Shown here in pieces: positions 1 through 7,168 of a DNA stretch of 64,000 nt. A program made the translations under genes and the position numbers. The notes beneath the pieces were generated by a model. That model was not told the origin of the DNA, did no database searches, and saw only the letters and a list, made by a program, of their open reading frames with translations. Each line of letters begins with the position of its first letter. Within the stretch, counting starts at the first letter, position 1. Location: contig NZ_JAGILA010000001.1 of assembly GCF_017874595.1 (NCBI RefSeq), forward strand, positions 992,001 through 1,056,000, in the 5' to 3' direction. Source of the stretch: Sinorhizobium kostiense (GTDB lineage Bacteria; Pseudomonadota; Alphaproteobacteria; Rhizobiales; Rhizobiaceae).

Positions 1-246
1 TTCAACGCCGATGGTGTGCAATCGGTGGATTGGGCTGGCTATCCAATCATGCGCTTTCCGTCAGTGCCGGCGGCGGTGGAGGTTCATGTCGTCGATCGTC
101 CAGGAGAGCCTTTCCTCGGCACCGGCGAGGCCTCGCAAGGGCCGGCCGCGGCGGCAATCGCCAATGCTGTGGCGGATGCCATTGGCGCGCGTATTCGAGA
201 CCTGCCGCTCCTGCCGGAGCGAGTACGCACCGCCATGCGTGGGTGA
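1..246 (+). CDS. C-terminal end of a molybdopterin-binding oxidoreductase large subunit (partial)
   Basis: The frame is open from the first base to TGA. It encodes the last 81 residues of a xanthine dehydrogenase/aldehyde oxidase-type large subunit, closest in style to the isoquinoline 1-oxidoreductase beta subunit. The diagnostic stretch is GTGEASQGPAAAAIANAVAD, the loop carrying the active-site Glu near the C-terminus of this family, followed by the usual tail (RDLPLLPERVR). Such enzymes hydroxylate N-heterocycles or aldehydes at a Mo-cytopterin. The start and cofactor-binding parts lie outside the window, so the substrate cannot be named. The downstream MarR gene is convergent and separate. 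Confidence 0.8.
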   Translation, partial: FNADGVQSVDWAGYPIMRFPSVPAAVEVHVVDRPGEPFLGTGEASQGPAAAAIANAVADAIGARIRDLPLLPERVRTAMRG

Positions 247-322
247 CGGAAAAGACTGCCTGCCAATTTTGGAATTACGCCGGCGGTGGCGGATGGCAGA
301 CACGTGCATAGGCCGTCCTGGC

Positions 323-796
323 TTAGCCCATCTTAGCCAACGTTCGGAGGCGTGCGAGGGATTCAACCAGCAATGGCTCATTCTCAAGCATTGCGCCCAA
401 GTGTCTCCTGGCAAGCGCGTCCAAGACCCTTTCCCCGTGATCAGTCAGACCGACGAAGACCGTGCGTTTGTCGGAAACAGAGGGGGTGCGCAATGCGAGT
501 CCCGCCGCTTCCAGCCGGTCAACGAGTTGAACGGCGCCGTTACGCTGCATCAGCATCTCTTCGGAGAGTTCTCGGACCATGACACGGCTTTGCGGGGCCA
601 CTTTGATGACCAGCATTGCCTGGTACTGCTGCGAAGTTACTCCTGCCTCGGAGAGTGCAGCCTCGCTGAACGACAGGAAGCGGCGCATAGCCATTCTAAC
701 CCCAGCAAGGCCTTCAAATATCCCCTGATCAAGCACCTCTCCCTTGGTCGTGGCTCGGCTTTTGGTGCGAGATTTCGATCGTCCCCCTGACGGCAT
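323..796 (-). CDS. MarR family transcriptional regulator
   Basis: The 157-residue protein has the MarR winged-helix layout: helix alpha1 around residues 30-50, the recognition helix region around 75-95 (MLMQRNGAVQLVDRLEAAGL), then the wing with the SDKRTVFVGLTDHG pattern. The last part, DPR-like in most homologues, here reads DKRTVFVGL. MarR proteins are dimeric repressors, often of efflux or aromatic-degradation genes, released by small phenolics. An AAGGA sits about 9 nt before the ATG. A palindrome lies 30-45 bp upstream and may be its autoregulatory operator. It converges on the molybdenum hydroxylase end. The ligand is unknown. Confidence 0.85.
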   Translation of the reverse strand: MPSGGRSKSRTKSRATTKGEVLDQGIFEGLAGVRMAMRRFLSFSEAALSEAGVTSQQYQAMLVIKVAPQSRVMVRELSEEMLMQRNGAVQLVDRLEAAGLALRTPSVSDKRTVFVGLTDHGERVLDALARRHLGAMLENEPLLVESLARLRTLAKMG

Positions 797-825
797 TCAA
801 CCCATTCCTTATTTAGGTCACGCCA

Positions 826-840
826 TGATATATATTATCA
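826..840. promoter_or_regulatory. Candidate MarR operator palindrome
   Basis: TGATATATATTATCA is an AT-rich imperfect palindrome in a GC-rich setting, about 30 bp upstream of the marR start. Size and position fit a MarR dimer site. This is inference from symmetry and position only. Confidence 0.4.
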
Positions 841-1026
841 ACTGGCCCGTGTGAGAAGGTTCGCGAGCGCGTTCTGGCCAGAAACTGCGGAGGGAAGAGT
901 AGCGTGTGCCGACCGCCTCAAGGGCGCAGCCGAGTCGGCTCGCCTCGCCTCTCCATCGAAAAGAGGCAGTGTTTTGGCACTGTGAAACCCGCAGCTCAAC
1001 AGAAACATTAAATCTTACTCATACTC

Positions 1027-1051
1027 GGAACATCCCCTTCCCACTGCGGTT
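1027..1051 (+). promoter_or_regulatory. EcfG/RpoE2-type general stress promoter
   Basis: GGAAC at 1027-1031, then 16 bases, then GGTT at 1048-1051. This matches the alphaproteobacterial EcfG (RpoE2 in Sinorhizobium) consensus GGAAC-N16/17-CGTT, also written GGAAC-N18/19-TT. It lies 60 bp upstream of the PRC-barrel start on the correct strand. Confidence 0.65.
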
Positions 1052-1110
1052 CGGCCGGCATGGGTGGCCCGGGCGCCCCCTGCAACTAAGCAATCAGAAG
1101 GGAGAGTCAC

Positions 1111-1926
1111 ATGAAAGCGCTAGTCTATAGCGCCAGCCTTATGGCTGTGCTTATCGCGCCCGCGTTTGCGCAGGAGCAAACGCAACCAACTGAGCCACAG
1201 GCCCAAACCGAGCCGAGCAAGGTCGTCGTCTTGTCTGAGTGGCGGTATGACCCGCTTTACGCGACCGGCTGGAGCGTCGATCATGTCTTCGACGAGGCCA
1301 CCGTCGTCGGCCGTAACGGCGAAGAGATCGGCGACGTCGAGAACATCGTCTTCAACAAACAAGGCGAAGTCGTTGCGCTGATAGCTGAGGTGGGCGGTTT
1401 ATGGGACATCGGTGATACGCATGTCAGCGTCCCGTGGAACGAGGTGGAACTCTCGGAAGACGCGTCACGGATCACCGTGCCGGTCACGGAAGAAACCGCC
1501 GACAACTACGCCCTTGCCGTCGCTGATCCTGGGGTCATCAGGCAAGGCGAGGCGGGACAGGTCGCCACAGTCGAGGAAGATCTCGCGACAGGGCCGAACC
1601 TGTTCAAGGCCACGGACATAATGGGAGACACCGTCTATCTCGGCGAAACCGACCGCTACGGCTATGTGAACGACATCATTGTCAACGATGGCAAGCTCGC
1701 AGCCGTGGTTTCTGACACCAGGACGGGAGGTGGCCGCGGGTATTATGCCTATCCGTATACAGGACCGACGGCTTGGATGACGCATCCCGGGCGGTACAAT
1801 CTGCCGTACAGGGCGGACGAGATCACCGTAATGCAGGTCTTTGATTACAACAAGATGCAGCGCAAAGCCGGCACAGACCAGGGCACAACATCAAGCACCC
1901 AGCCGGCTCCGAATACCGCCCAGTGA
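1111..1926 (+). CDS. Secreted PRC-barrel domain protein
   Basis: The product has 271 residues with a clear Sec signal peptide (MKALVYSASLMAVLIAPAFA, cleavage after AFA). A low-complexity TQPTEPQAQTEPSK linker follows. Residues about 45-125 form a PRC-barrel (VVGRNGEEIGDVENIVFNK, VSVPWNEVEL), and 155-250 hold a weaker second PRC-like repeat (DIMGDTVYLGETDRYGYVNDIIVN). PRC-barrel proteins in rhizobia are common in stress regulons, but their biochemical role in the periplasm is poorly defined. GAAGGGAG lies 8 nt upstream of the ATG, and an EcfG-type promoter stands before it. A second, unrelated PRC-barrel protein is encoded at 7.2-8.4 kb. Confidence 0.85.
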   Translation: MKALVYSASLMAVLIAPAFAQEQTQPTEPQAQTEPSKVVVLSEWRYDPLYATGWSVDHVFDEATVVGRNGEEIGDVENIVFNKQGEVVALIAEVGGLWDIGDTHVSVPWNEVELSEDASRITVPVTEETADNYALAVADPGVIRQGEAGQVATVEEDLATGPNLFKATDIMGDTVYLGETDRYGYVNDIIVNDGKLAAVVSDTRTGGGRGYYAYPYTGPTAWMTHPGRYNLPYRADEITVMQVFDYNKMQRKAGTDQGTTSSTQPAPNTAQ

Positions 1927-2101
1927 GCGGTCGGGCGGTCTCTACCGGAGTGTCCCCCGAGGGGCACTCCTTGGCCTGTCATGCGCCGCGGCAATGGCAA
2001 GAATGGACTGAAGTCCGAGCGGGCTGTGATCCGGTTGTCGCGGCGATCGCACGCTGGTTCCAGCTGAGGGATGCCGAGGTTGAAGCGAGAAGATTACCCA
2101 G

Positions 2102-3178
2102 ATGCCAGCGTTCCCGAAACCTACGGACCCTTCCGCCCGACTCCTTTTGCTGGCAGCCGCACTAGTCGTCGCCGGACTTGCGCTCTGGCAATTGCGACAT
2201 CTTCTGCTGCTCATTTTCGCTGCGATCCTGCTCGCGATCGTACTCAACTCGCTGTCACGGATGATCAGCGGCTCGATCGGGATCAACGGTCCACTCTCGC
2301 TGGCTATTGCGGTCGTGGCAATTCTTGCATGCATCACCGGCTTTACGCTTCTGCTTGGATCCCAGATCGCGGGTGAAATCAAGCAATTGGCGGAGCGCGC
2401 TCCCGAGCTCGCCGTATCCGTGGGAAACTGGCTGGGTCTGGAAGACCCTTGGGAGTGGCTCGAACAACAGGGTCGGAGGATTTTCCGTGACCTGTCTCTG
2501 CTGAGAGGCATCTCCGGTGTTTCAACCGTCGTTTACTCGGTGTTGATCGAGACGCTGATCGTGGTGGCTGGAGGAATATATCTGGCCGTCAGACCCAGGA
2601 CCTATCACGACGGTTTTCTCGGGCTGCTGCCAAAGGCGTGGCGCCCGCGGGCTGCGATATCCATTTCGGAGGCCGCGGAAGCGTTACGGATCTGGCTGCT
2701 GGGCCAGTTCGTAGCGATGATAGCGGTTGGTGCTCTGACAACCCTTGGCCTCATGGCGTTGGGCATTCCGTCTGCCGTTGCGCTCGGGTTCCTGGCGGGG
2801 CTGCTTGAATTTGTCCCTTACGTGGGACCGGTTATCAGCTTCGCGCCGGCCGTGGCAGTCGGTCTGGCCGAGGGGCCGGCAAAAGCCGGTCTGGTCCTGG
2901 CGCTTTACTTCGCCATCCAGCAGGCAGAGGGGCTTCTGATTGCCCCTGCCATCCAGCGGAAGGCGGTCGATCTCGCGCCCGCTCTGGCCATTTTCGCAAT
3001 CATCGCCTTCGGCGTCCTGCTTGGGCCGATGGGCGTTGTCCTTGCAGCACCGCTCACCGTTCTCTCGGTCGTGTTGGTGAGAACGCTGTGGCTACAAGAA
3101 GACGACGATTCACAGGCGGTCGAAGCGCCAGCGGGGCGACCAGGGCTTTCAAAAAGCGATCGACCGCTCGAAGGTTAA
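2102..3178 (+). CDS. AI-2E family transporter
   Basis: This 358-residue polytopic membrane protein has about eight hydrophobic segments. Segments near residues 15-60 form the N-terminal hairpin region. A cytoplasmic/periplasmic stretch at 80-140 follows (IAGEIKQLAERAPELAVSVGNWL), and the C-terminal helices start at about 205. It matches the AI-2E transporter (PerM/TqsA) family in length and in the LLEFVPYVGPVISFAPAVAV motif. Members export autoinducer-2 or act as ion/H+ antiporters, and the substrate cannot be read from sequence. It is followed with almost no gap by a small secreted protein. A hairpin lies between the PRC-barrel gene and this gene, so it probably has its own promoter. Confidence 0.88.
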   Translation: MPAFPKPTDPSARLLLLAAALVVAGLALWQLRHLLLLIFAAILLAIVLNSLSRMISGSIGINGPLSLAIAVVAILACITGFTLLLGSQIAGEIKQLAERAPELAVSVGNWLGLEDPWEWLEQQGRRIFRDLSLLRGISGVSTVVYSVLIETLIVVAGGIYLAVRPRTYHDGFLGLLPKAWRPRAAISISEAAEALRIWLLGQFVAMIAVGALTTLGLMALGIPSAVALGFLAGLLEFVPYVGPVISFAPAVAVGLAEGPAKAGLVLALYFAIQQAEGLLIAPAIQRKAVDLAPALAIFAIIAFGVLLGPMGVVLAAPLTVLSVVLVRTLWLQEDDDSQAVEAPAGRPGLSKSDRPLEG

Positions 3179-3202
3179 TTGCACGGCAATCGGAGGCTCA
3201 TC

Positions 3203-3721
3203 ATGCCTATGGTCTTATTCAAAGGGCGGCGTGGCGCGCGGGCTTGGACCCCCAACTGGTGCCACTGCGTGGCAACGACAGCGGCACTAGCCGCATGTCA
3301 ACTCCTCGTGGATAATGCCTCAGCGCAGCCCAGGAAAATACAAGAGAGACCCTCATGGCGGATCACCGACAGACCCCCGAAACCTGCGCCCTTGCCCTCC
3401 GAAATCCAGCCGCGTGAGGAAAGCTTCGTGCAGATCCATGGCCGGTGGGTCGAGAATGCTGCCCAATGTCCAGTGGCGGAGCCGACGTCGCCACCGAGTC
3501 CATTGCTCCTTACCGATACTCTGCTGCGGTGGGAGGGCCAGACCTGCAGTGTACGCGACGTCAAGAAAACTGAAGCCGGTGGGGAGCTGACGGCGATGTG
3601 TGTTTCGGAAGATGACCGGTCCGAGCGTGAGTTCCTTTTGCGCCGAGAAAGCCCAGAGCGGATGCGCATTCGGCTCAAGGGCTCGCCACGACAGGAGGTC
3701 CTCATACGATGTCCCCCGTAG
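3203..3721 (+). CDS. Hypothetical secreted protein
   Basis: The ATG was chosen because GGAGG stands 7 nt upstream. A TTG start at 3179 is possible but has no Shine-Dalgarno. The 172-residue product has a basic N-terminus, a moderately hydrophobic segment ending in QLLVDNASA (likely signal peptide), then a proline-rich linker (RPPKPAPLP). A C-terminal domain of about 110 residues contains two or more cysteines (QCPV, QTCSV, AMCVSED, IRCPP) that could form disulfides in the periplasm. I do not recognise the family. It lies between the AI-2E transporter and the CAP-domain gene on the same strand and may be co-transcribed with both. Confidence 0.65.
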   Translation: MPMVLFKGRRGARAWTPNWCHCVATTAALAACQLLVDNASAQPRKIQERPSWRITDRPPKPAPLPSEIQPREESFVQIHGRWVENAAQCPVAEPTSPPSPLLLTDTLLRWEGQTCSVRDVKKTEAGGELTAMCVSEDDRSEREFLLRRESPERMRIRLKGSPRQEVLIRCPP

Positions 3722-3773
3722 CTGACCGTAGCTGCAAGAGGTGCTCTCAGAACAGCAGACAGGAGGCGAATCC

Positions 3774-4754
3774 GTGAAACTCTGGCTCTCCCATGCGTCG
3801 GCCCCGAATTCGGGATTAGGCTTGGCCGTCGCCGGAATTCTCTTCTTGTTGTCCTTCGGCCCGGCATTGGCCGCCGACACGGGGGAACTGACGGACCTGC
3901 GGGCTCAGGCGCTCTCCCTGGTCAACGACGCTCGCAAGCGGCATGGGCTGAATTCCCTGCAGGCGACCGAAACGCTTAATTCCGCTGCGCAGGCCCATGC
4001 GGAGGACATGCTCAAGCGCAACTATTATTCCCACACCTCTCCGGAAGGCGAGACTGTCAGCGATCGCTACCGTGACCGCGGTGGCAGCCGCTGGAAAAAG
4101 GTCGCAGAGAACATCGCTCGTTGCGCCGGCTGCCCGACGGTGCCTACAGCCGAGCGAGTTTCCGAGTTTCAGGAGGGATGGATGAATAGCCCCGGACATC
4201 GCCAGAACATCCTGGCTGCGGGGCTGGAAAGCTTCGGATTCGGCATCATCGGCGAGAACGGCAGGCAGTTTGCAGTGCAGACGTTTGCCGGCCCGGGTGT
4301 ACCGCTGGCATTACGGCCCAATGAGAAGCCCGTTGAACTTTCGCCTTCAGAGCAAGTAAGCGCTGCCGCACACATTATAAATGCAGAACGTAAACGCGAA
4401 GGTCTCGCGCCCCTGGATACAAGCGAGCCACTCAATACGGTCGCGCAGCTCCTCCTGCCGGAAGACGGGTCCGGGGAGATGGTCATGAGGCGACCGGACG
4501 ACCTGTTCGACCTCTTGCCAGCCGGTTCGGCGGCCGATTGGAGCACAATCGAGGTTATGGCAGGCGCATGCGGCGGCTGCGGCGTGCAGCCGACGAGGGC
4601 CGATATCCGCTACTTTATCGACCAATGGCTGAAAAGTCGGCGGAACCGGGGAACACTCCTCGGCTCTGGCGTAACCCATATTGGATTTTCGATGCTCTCT
4701 ACCGGCGAGGGACGCAAGATTATGATCGCGGCTGCGGGAAATCGTTCGGAATGA
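3774..4754 (+). CDS. Secreted CAP (SCP/PR1) domain protein, duplicated domain
   Basis: The GTG start follows a perfect AGGAGG by 7 nt; an upstream ATG at 3741 lacks one. The 326-residue product has a signal peptide (IAGILFLLSFGPALA-type core) and a complete CAP domain at about residues 40-180. That domain has the usual motifs HTSPEG, AENIA and SPGHRQNIL, with His and Glu residues lining the cavity, plus a CAGC cysteine pair. The rest (about 195-320) starts like a second CAP domain (NAERKREGLAPLDTSEPLNTVAQ) but lacks the HxxxP histidine and the SPGHR motif, and looks degenerate. Bacterial CAP proteins act in the envelope; their ligand or substrate is mostly unknown. Confidence 0.85.
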   Translation: MKLWLSHASAPNSGLGLAVAGILFLLSFGPALAADTGELTDLRAQALSLVNDARKRHGLNSLQATETLNSAAQAHAEDMLKRNYYSHTSPEGETVSDRYRDRGGSRWKKVAENIARCAGCPTVPTAERVSEFQEGWMNSPGHRQNILAAGLESFGFGIIGENGRQFAVQTFAGPGVPLALRPNEKPVELSPSEQVSAAAHIINAERKREGLAPLDTSEPLNTVAQLLLPEDGSGEMVMRRPDDLFDLLPAGSAADWSTIEVMAGACGGCGVQPTRADIRYFIDQWLKSRRNRGTLLGSGVTHIGFSMLSTGEGRKIMIAAAGNRSE

Positions 4755-4824
4755 AGCCTCATCCCGCCTTCGCAGGCGACGCATGGAACCGCTTCCGCAA
4801 CGGGCCCATATTCCTTAGCTCGGC

Positions 4825-5523
4825 CTAGCCGGCCTCGTCTTCCACTTCACCTTTTCGCTGCAACCAAAGAGTTAGAGCCCAGCATAGAAGAGCCCAGCCG
4901 GCGCCAATGAACCAGCCCGCCAGGACATCCGTCGGCCAATGGACGCCGAGATAGACTCGACTGACCCCAACCAGCATTGAGATCGCCACCGCGCAGAACA
5001 GGATATAGGCCTTCAATCTCCAGTGTGGCCGTACTCGTGCGATCATCACCGCCAGCGTAAGGTAAACCACGGCAGCCATCATCGAGTGCCCGCTCGGGAA
5101 ACTCGCTGAGGAGACGTAAGAATCGTGCGGCACAATGTCCGGCCGCGGTCTGTCGATCCCCATCTTCACCAGCGTGCTCAGCAGAGCGCCTCCGCCGACG
5201 GCGAACATCACGGCGAGCGCGGCCCTTGGCTTGTCCATTATCAGCAGATAACCCACTGCCGTGATGACGATGAGGGTCAATACCCCAATGCCGCCGAGCG
5301 CGGTGAAGTCGCGCATCATCTCCTCGAACCATCGGGGTCCGAGAGGATCCGTCGGATCCGCCTGACTGCGCATGGCGCGCAGCAGCAGCCGGTCGATCGC
5401 GCCGGTCTCCCCCTCGATGACTTCATCGGCGATCTCTAAAAAGGCCCACAAAGCACCCGCGATCAGCAGCAGGGCCAACACGACCGGCCATTCCTTGCGA
5501 CCGAGCCATCTGTTCAGCCTCAT
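4825..5523 (-). CDS. PAP2 family phosphatase (phosphatidic acid phosphatase type 2/haloperoxidase)
   Basis: The start at 5523 was chosen because GAGGAGG lies 12 nt upstream and the first transmembrane segment follows at once; longer in-frame extensions are unlike the family. The 232-residue membrane protein carries all three PAP2 signatures: KMGIDRPRP (KX6RP), SFPSGH (PSGH) and SRVYLGVHWPTD (SRX5HX3D), with five or six membrane helices. Members dephosphorylate lipid phosphates such as phosphatidate or undecaprenyl pyrophosphate on the outer face of the inner membrane. The gene converges on the CAP gene with a 70-bp gap. An EcfG-type promoter lies just upstream. Confidence 0.9.
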   Translation of the reverse strand: MRLNRWLGRKEWPVVLALLLIAGALWAFLEIADEVIEGETGAIDRLLLRAMRSQADPTDPLGPRWFEEMMRDFTALGGIGVLTLIVITAVGYLLIMDKPRAALAVMFAVGGGALLSTLVKMGIDRPRPDIVPHDSYVSSASFPSGHSMMAAVVYLTLAVMIARVRPHWRLKAYILFCAVAISMLVGVSRVYLGVHWPTDVLAGWFIGAGWALLCWALTLWLQRKGEVEDEAG

Positions 5524-5558
5524 TCTCAAGGGCGCCTCCTCAACTCGGATCATACCCA

Positions 5559-5583
5559 AACACCGGACTGAGTTGCCGGTTCC
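5559..5583 (-). promoter_or_regulatory. EcfG/RpoE2-type promoter for the PAP2 gene
   Basis: On the minus strand GGAAC (5583-5579) is followed after 16 bases by TGTT (5562-5559). This fits the looser RpoE2 form GGAAC-N18-TT. The site ends 36 bp before the PAP2 start codon. Confidence 0.55.
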
Positions 5584-5769
5584 GAATGTCCGGTGCTCGC
5601 CGGATGGATTGCAACGCAATTGGCTTCCTAAGGGGAAAGGACGATAGTTCCTCTCCAGTGCGACCACGTGTCGGCATTGACAGCCGGATGGGCTCGCAGT
5701 GCACCCATAAGCTTCAGCGTGGCAAGAAATGGTGGACGTACGTTTGTCGACTGGTCGGGCCATTCCTGC

Positions 5770-5865
5770 ACATATGTTGGCGGCGCAATCGCCAATGCCG
5801 TCGCGGATGCGAGCGCCATCCGCCATGGAGTTGCTCCGTTTGCCGATATGATACGGAACCGATAA
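5770..5865 (+). pseudogene. Possible remnant of a molybdopterin oxidoreductase C-terminus
   Basis: The frame reads GGAIANAVADASAIRHGV and then stops. AIANAVADA is the same C-terminal signature seen at the left edge of the window, and the DNA there is nearly the same (caatcgccaatgc). The upstream frame carries none of the expected motifs, so this can only be a fragment. A chance match cannot be excluded. Confidence 0.3.
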
Positions 5866-6199
5866 CGACGCATGGCGAACCCTCGCTCTACCGCTTCAGA
5901 ACTTGTTGGGGCAGGACTCGTTCAGCATGCCACGCGCTTAGCTCTTCGATAGTACTGGGATGGCGACGGCCGCGGCCAATTCGGTCCATTTTTCACCCTT
6001 CACGTGTGGCGACCATCTCATCTTCATTTCTCGCTCCCACCACGGTGACCACCGCAATCTAACGGAGTGACACTAGCCGAACCCTGCACCTTTAAGTACA
6101 CAGTTGCGCCTATCTAGTTCTTTTCTTTGATTTACTTGCCAGTGGGCCTTGTTGAGCAGAGTTGATCCTCATTTTTTATTTAAATTGTTTCCCTCATGC

Positions 6200-6224
6200 G
6201 GAACAGGAACCGAATATCCGGGTT
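6200..6224 (+). promoter_or_regulatory. Orphan EcfG-like promoter
   Basis: GGAAC at 6200-6204 and GGTT at 6221-6224 are separated by 16 bases, exactly as upstream of the PRC-barrel and ku genes. The nearest plus-strand gene starts 485 bp downstream, so this may drive a long leader, a small RNA, or nothing. Confidence 0.3.
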
Positions 6225-6708
6225 GGGTGGCTCACAGCACCTATTTGCCAGACCGGTCCCTGAAGCGGTGATCGGCGTTTTGTGGAGGCCCGATGACACG
6301 AGCTCTGCCGCACGCGCGACGGCCTTAGGTAGGTACCGTGGGCGGTCCACTTCTTGATGATGATGAGGGAGCCGCGGCCGACGCCACGGTACGTCGCGCG
6401 AGCGCGGCTGACAGCTCCCAACCGAAACGACCAGAGAGAAGGAGCGCTCTTCCAAACGACAGGCCAACGGGAGCCGGACGGGCCATTTGTCTGAGCACGA
6501 GCTCACTGATCGACGCCCGGATTCCAAGAGTACGTAACCGTTCCAAAAACGCTTCGTCGGCAAAAATCGGCGAAGCGGAGCTCGCGACCAGACTGCCTCG
6601 CGAGCAATGCGGGCCTGGCCATGCCTGCACTACGGCGCCTGGGACTGTCCTGGCCAGGCGTCGCCCGCCAACCAGTGGGTGAAGCAACAAGACCGAAGGA
6701 GGACACGC

Positions 6709-6993
6709 ATGAAAGCAATTATCCTCTCCCTCGCCATGGCCGCCTTCGCGCTACCCGCTTTCGCTCAGTCGAGCGATGCGCAGGCGCAGAGCGGAACCGT
6801 TCAAGCGAGTCCGGTAACGGCTGAAAACCTGAAAAAACAGCTGACTGACGCCGGCTTTTAACAGGTCCAGGTGCTGGATGCGACCTATCTGGTCGAGGCA
6901 CAGACCAAGGAAGGCAATAAGGTGCTGATGCTGATCGATCCGCCGGAGACGACTGGCAGCACCACCCAGGGCACCACCGATACACAGCAGTAA
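6709..6993 (+). pseudogene. Small secreted protein gene interrupted by an in-frame stop
   Basis: The ATG follows GAAGGAGGA by 5-6 nt. A signal peptide (MKAIILSLAMAAFALPAFAQ) leads into TAENLKKQLTDAGF, then TAA at 6859-6861. The same frame continues for 43 more sense codons (QVQVLDATYLVEAQTKEGNK, then VLMLIDPPETTG) to TAA at 6991-6993. The two halves together form one small PepSY-like secreted domain, so a single point change (or a sequencing error) has probably split it. As drawn, only a 50-residue secreted peptide would be made. Downstream lies a GC-rich 7-bp hairpin (7018-7034). Confidence 0.6.
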
Positions 6994-7168
6994 GCCGGTG
7001 CCCCCAGAACCATGGACCGGCGGCGGTGCCGCCGTGTTCAACGTACAGTAGTGCGCCCCGCGCTGATAGCGGCCTTTTCCGGCCGCCGTTGCAGATCGAG
7101 TATTGCAGGGCGTGTTCAACGAGCGCACCGCGCGAGCAAGGCGGCTGCGCGTCAGTGAGGAGGAAACC

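Larger units (their letters stand above)
797..1110. other. Intergenic region between marR and the PRC-barrel gene
   Basis: These 314 bases hold the marR operator candidate, an EcfG-type promoter at 1027-1051 and the ribosome binding site for the PRC-barrel gene. A short open frame (906-1130) running through it has no ribosome binding site and overlaps the next gene in another frame, so I do not call it. Confidence 0.5.
5584..6708. other. Gene-poor stretch with decayed coding remnants
   Basis: About 1.1 kb without a convincing gene. Open frames on both strands are short, lack ribosome binding sites and do not read as known proteins. It holds a possible molybdenum-hydroxylase remnant near 5770-5865 and one orphan EcfG-like promoter at 6200-6224. 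Base composition drops around 6060-6190. It may be a scar of rearrangement. Confidence 0.5.

Noticed and set aside
906..1130. Short plus-strand frame upstream of the PRC-barrel gene
   Set aside because: It runs through the promoter and into the next gene in another frame, with no ribosome binding site.
1947..1970. Terminator after the first PRC-barrel gene
   Set aside because: GGAGTG/CACTCC with a CCCC/GGGG inner stem folds, but there is a bulge and no U run, so termination is not supported.
6325..6690. Minus-strand frame of 121 codons in the gene-poor stretch
   Set aside because: Low-complexity Ser/Arg/Pro-rich translation, no ribosome binding site and no family pattern; at most a remnant.
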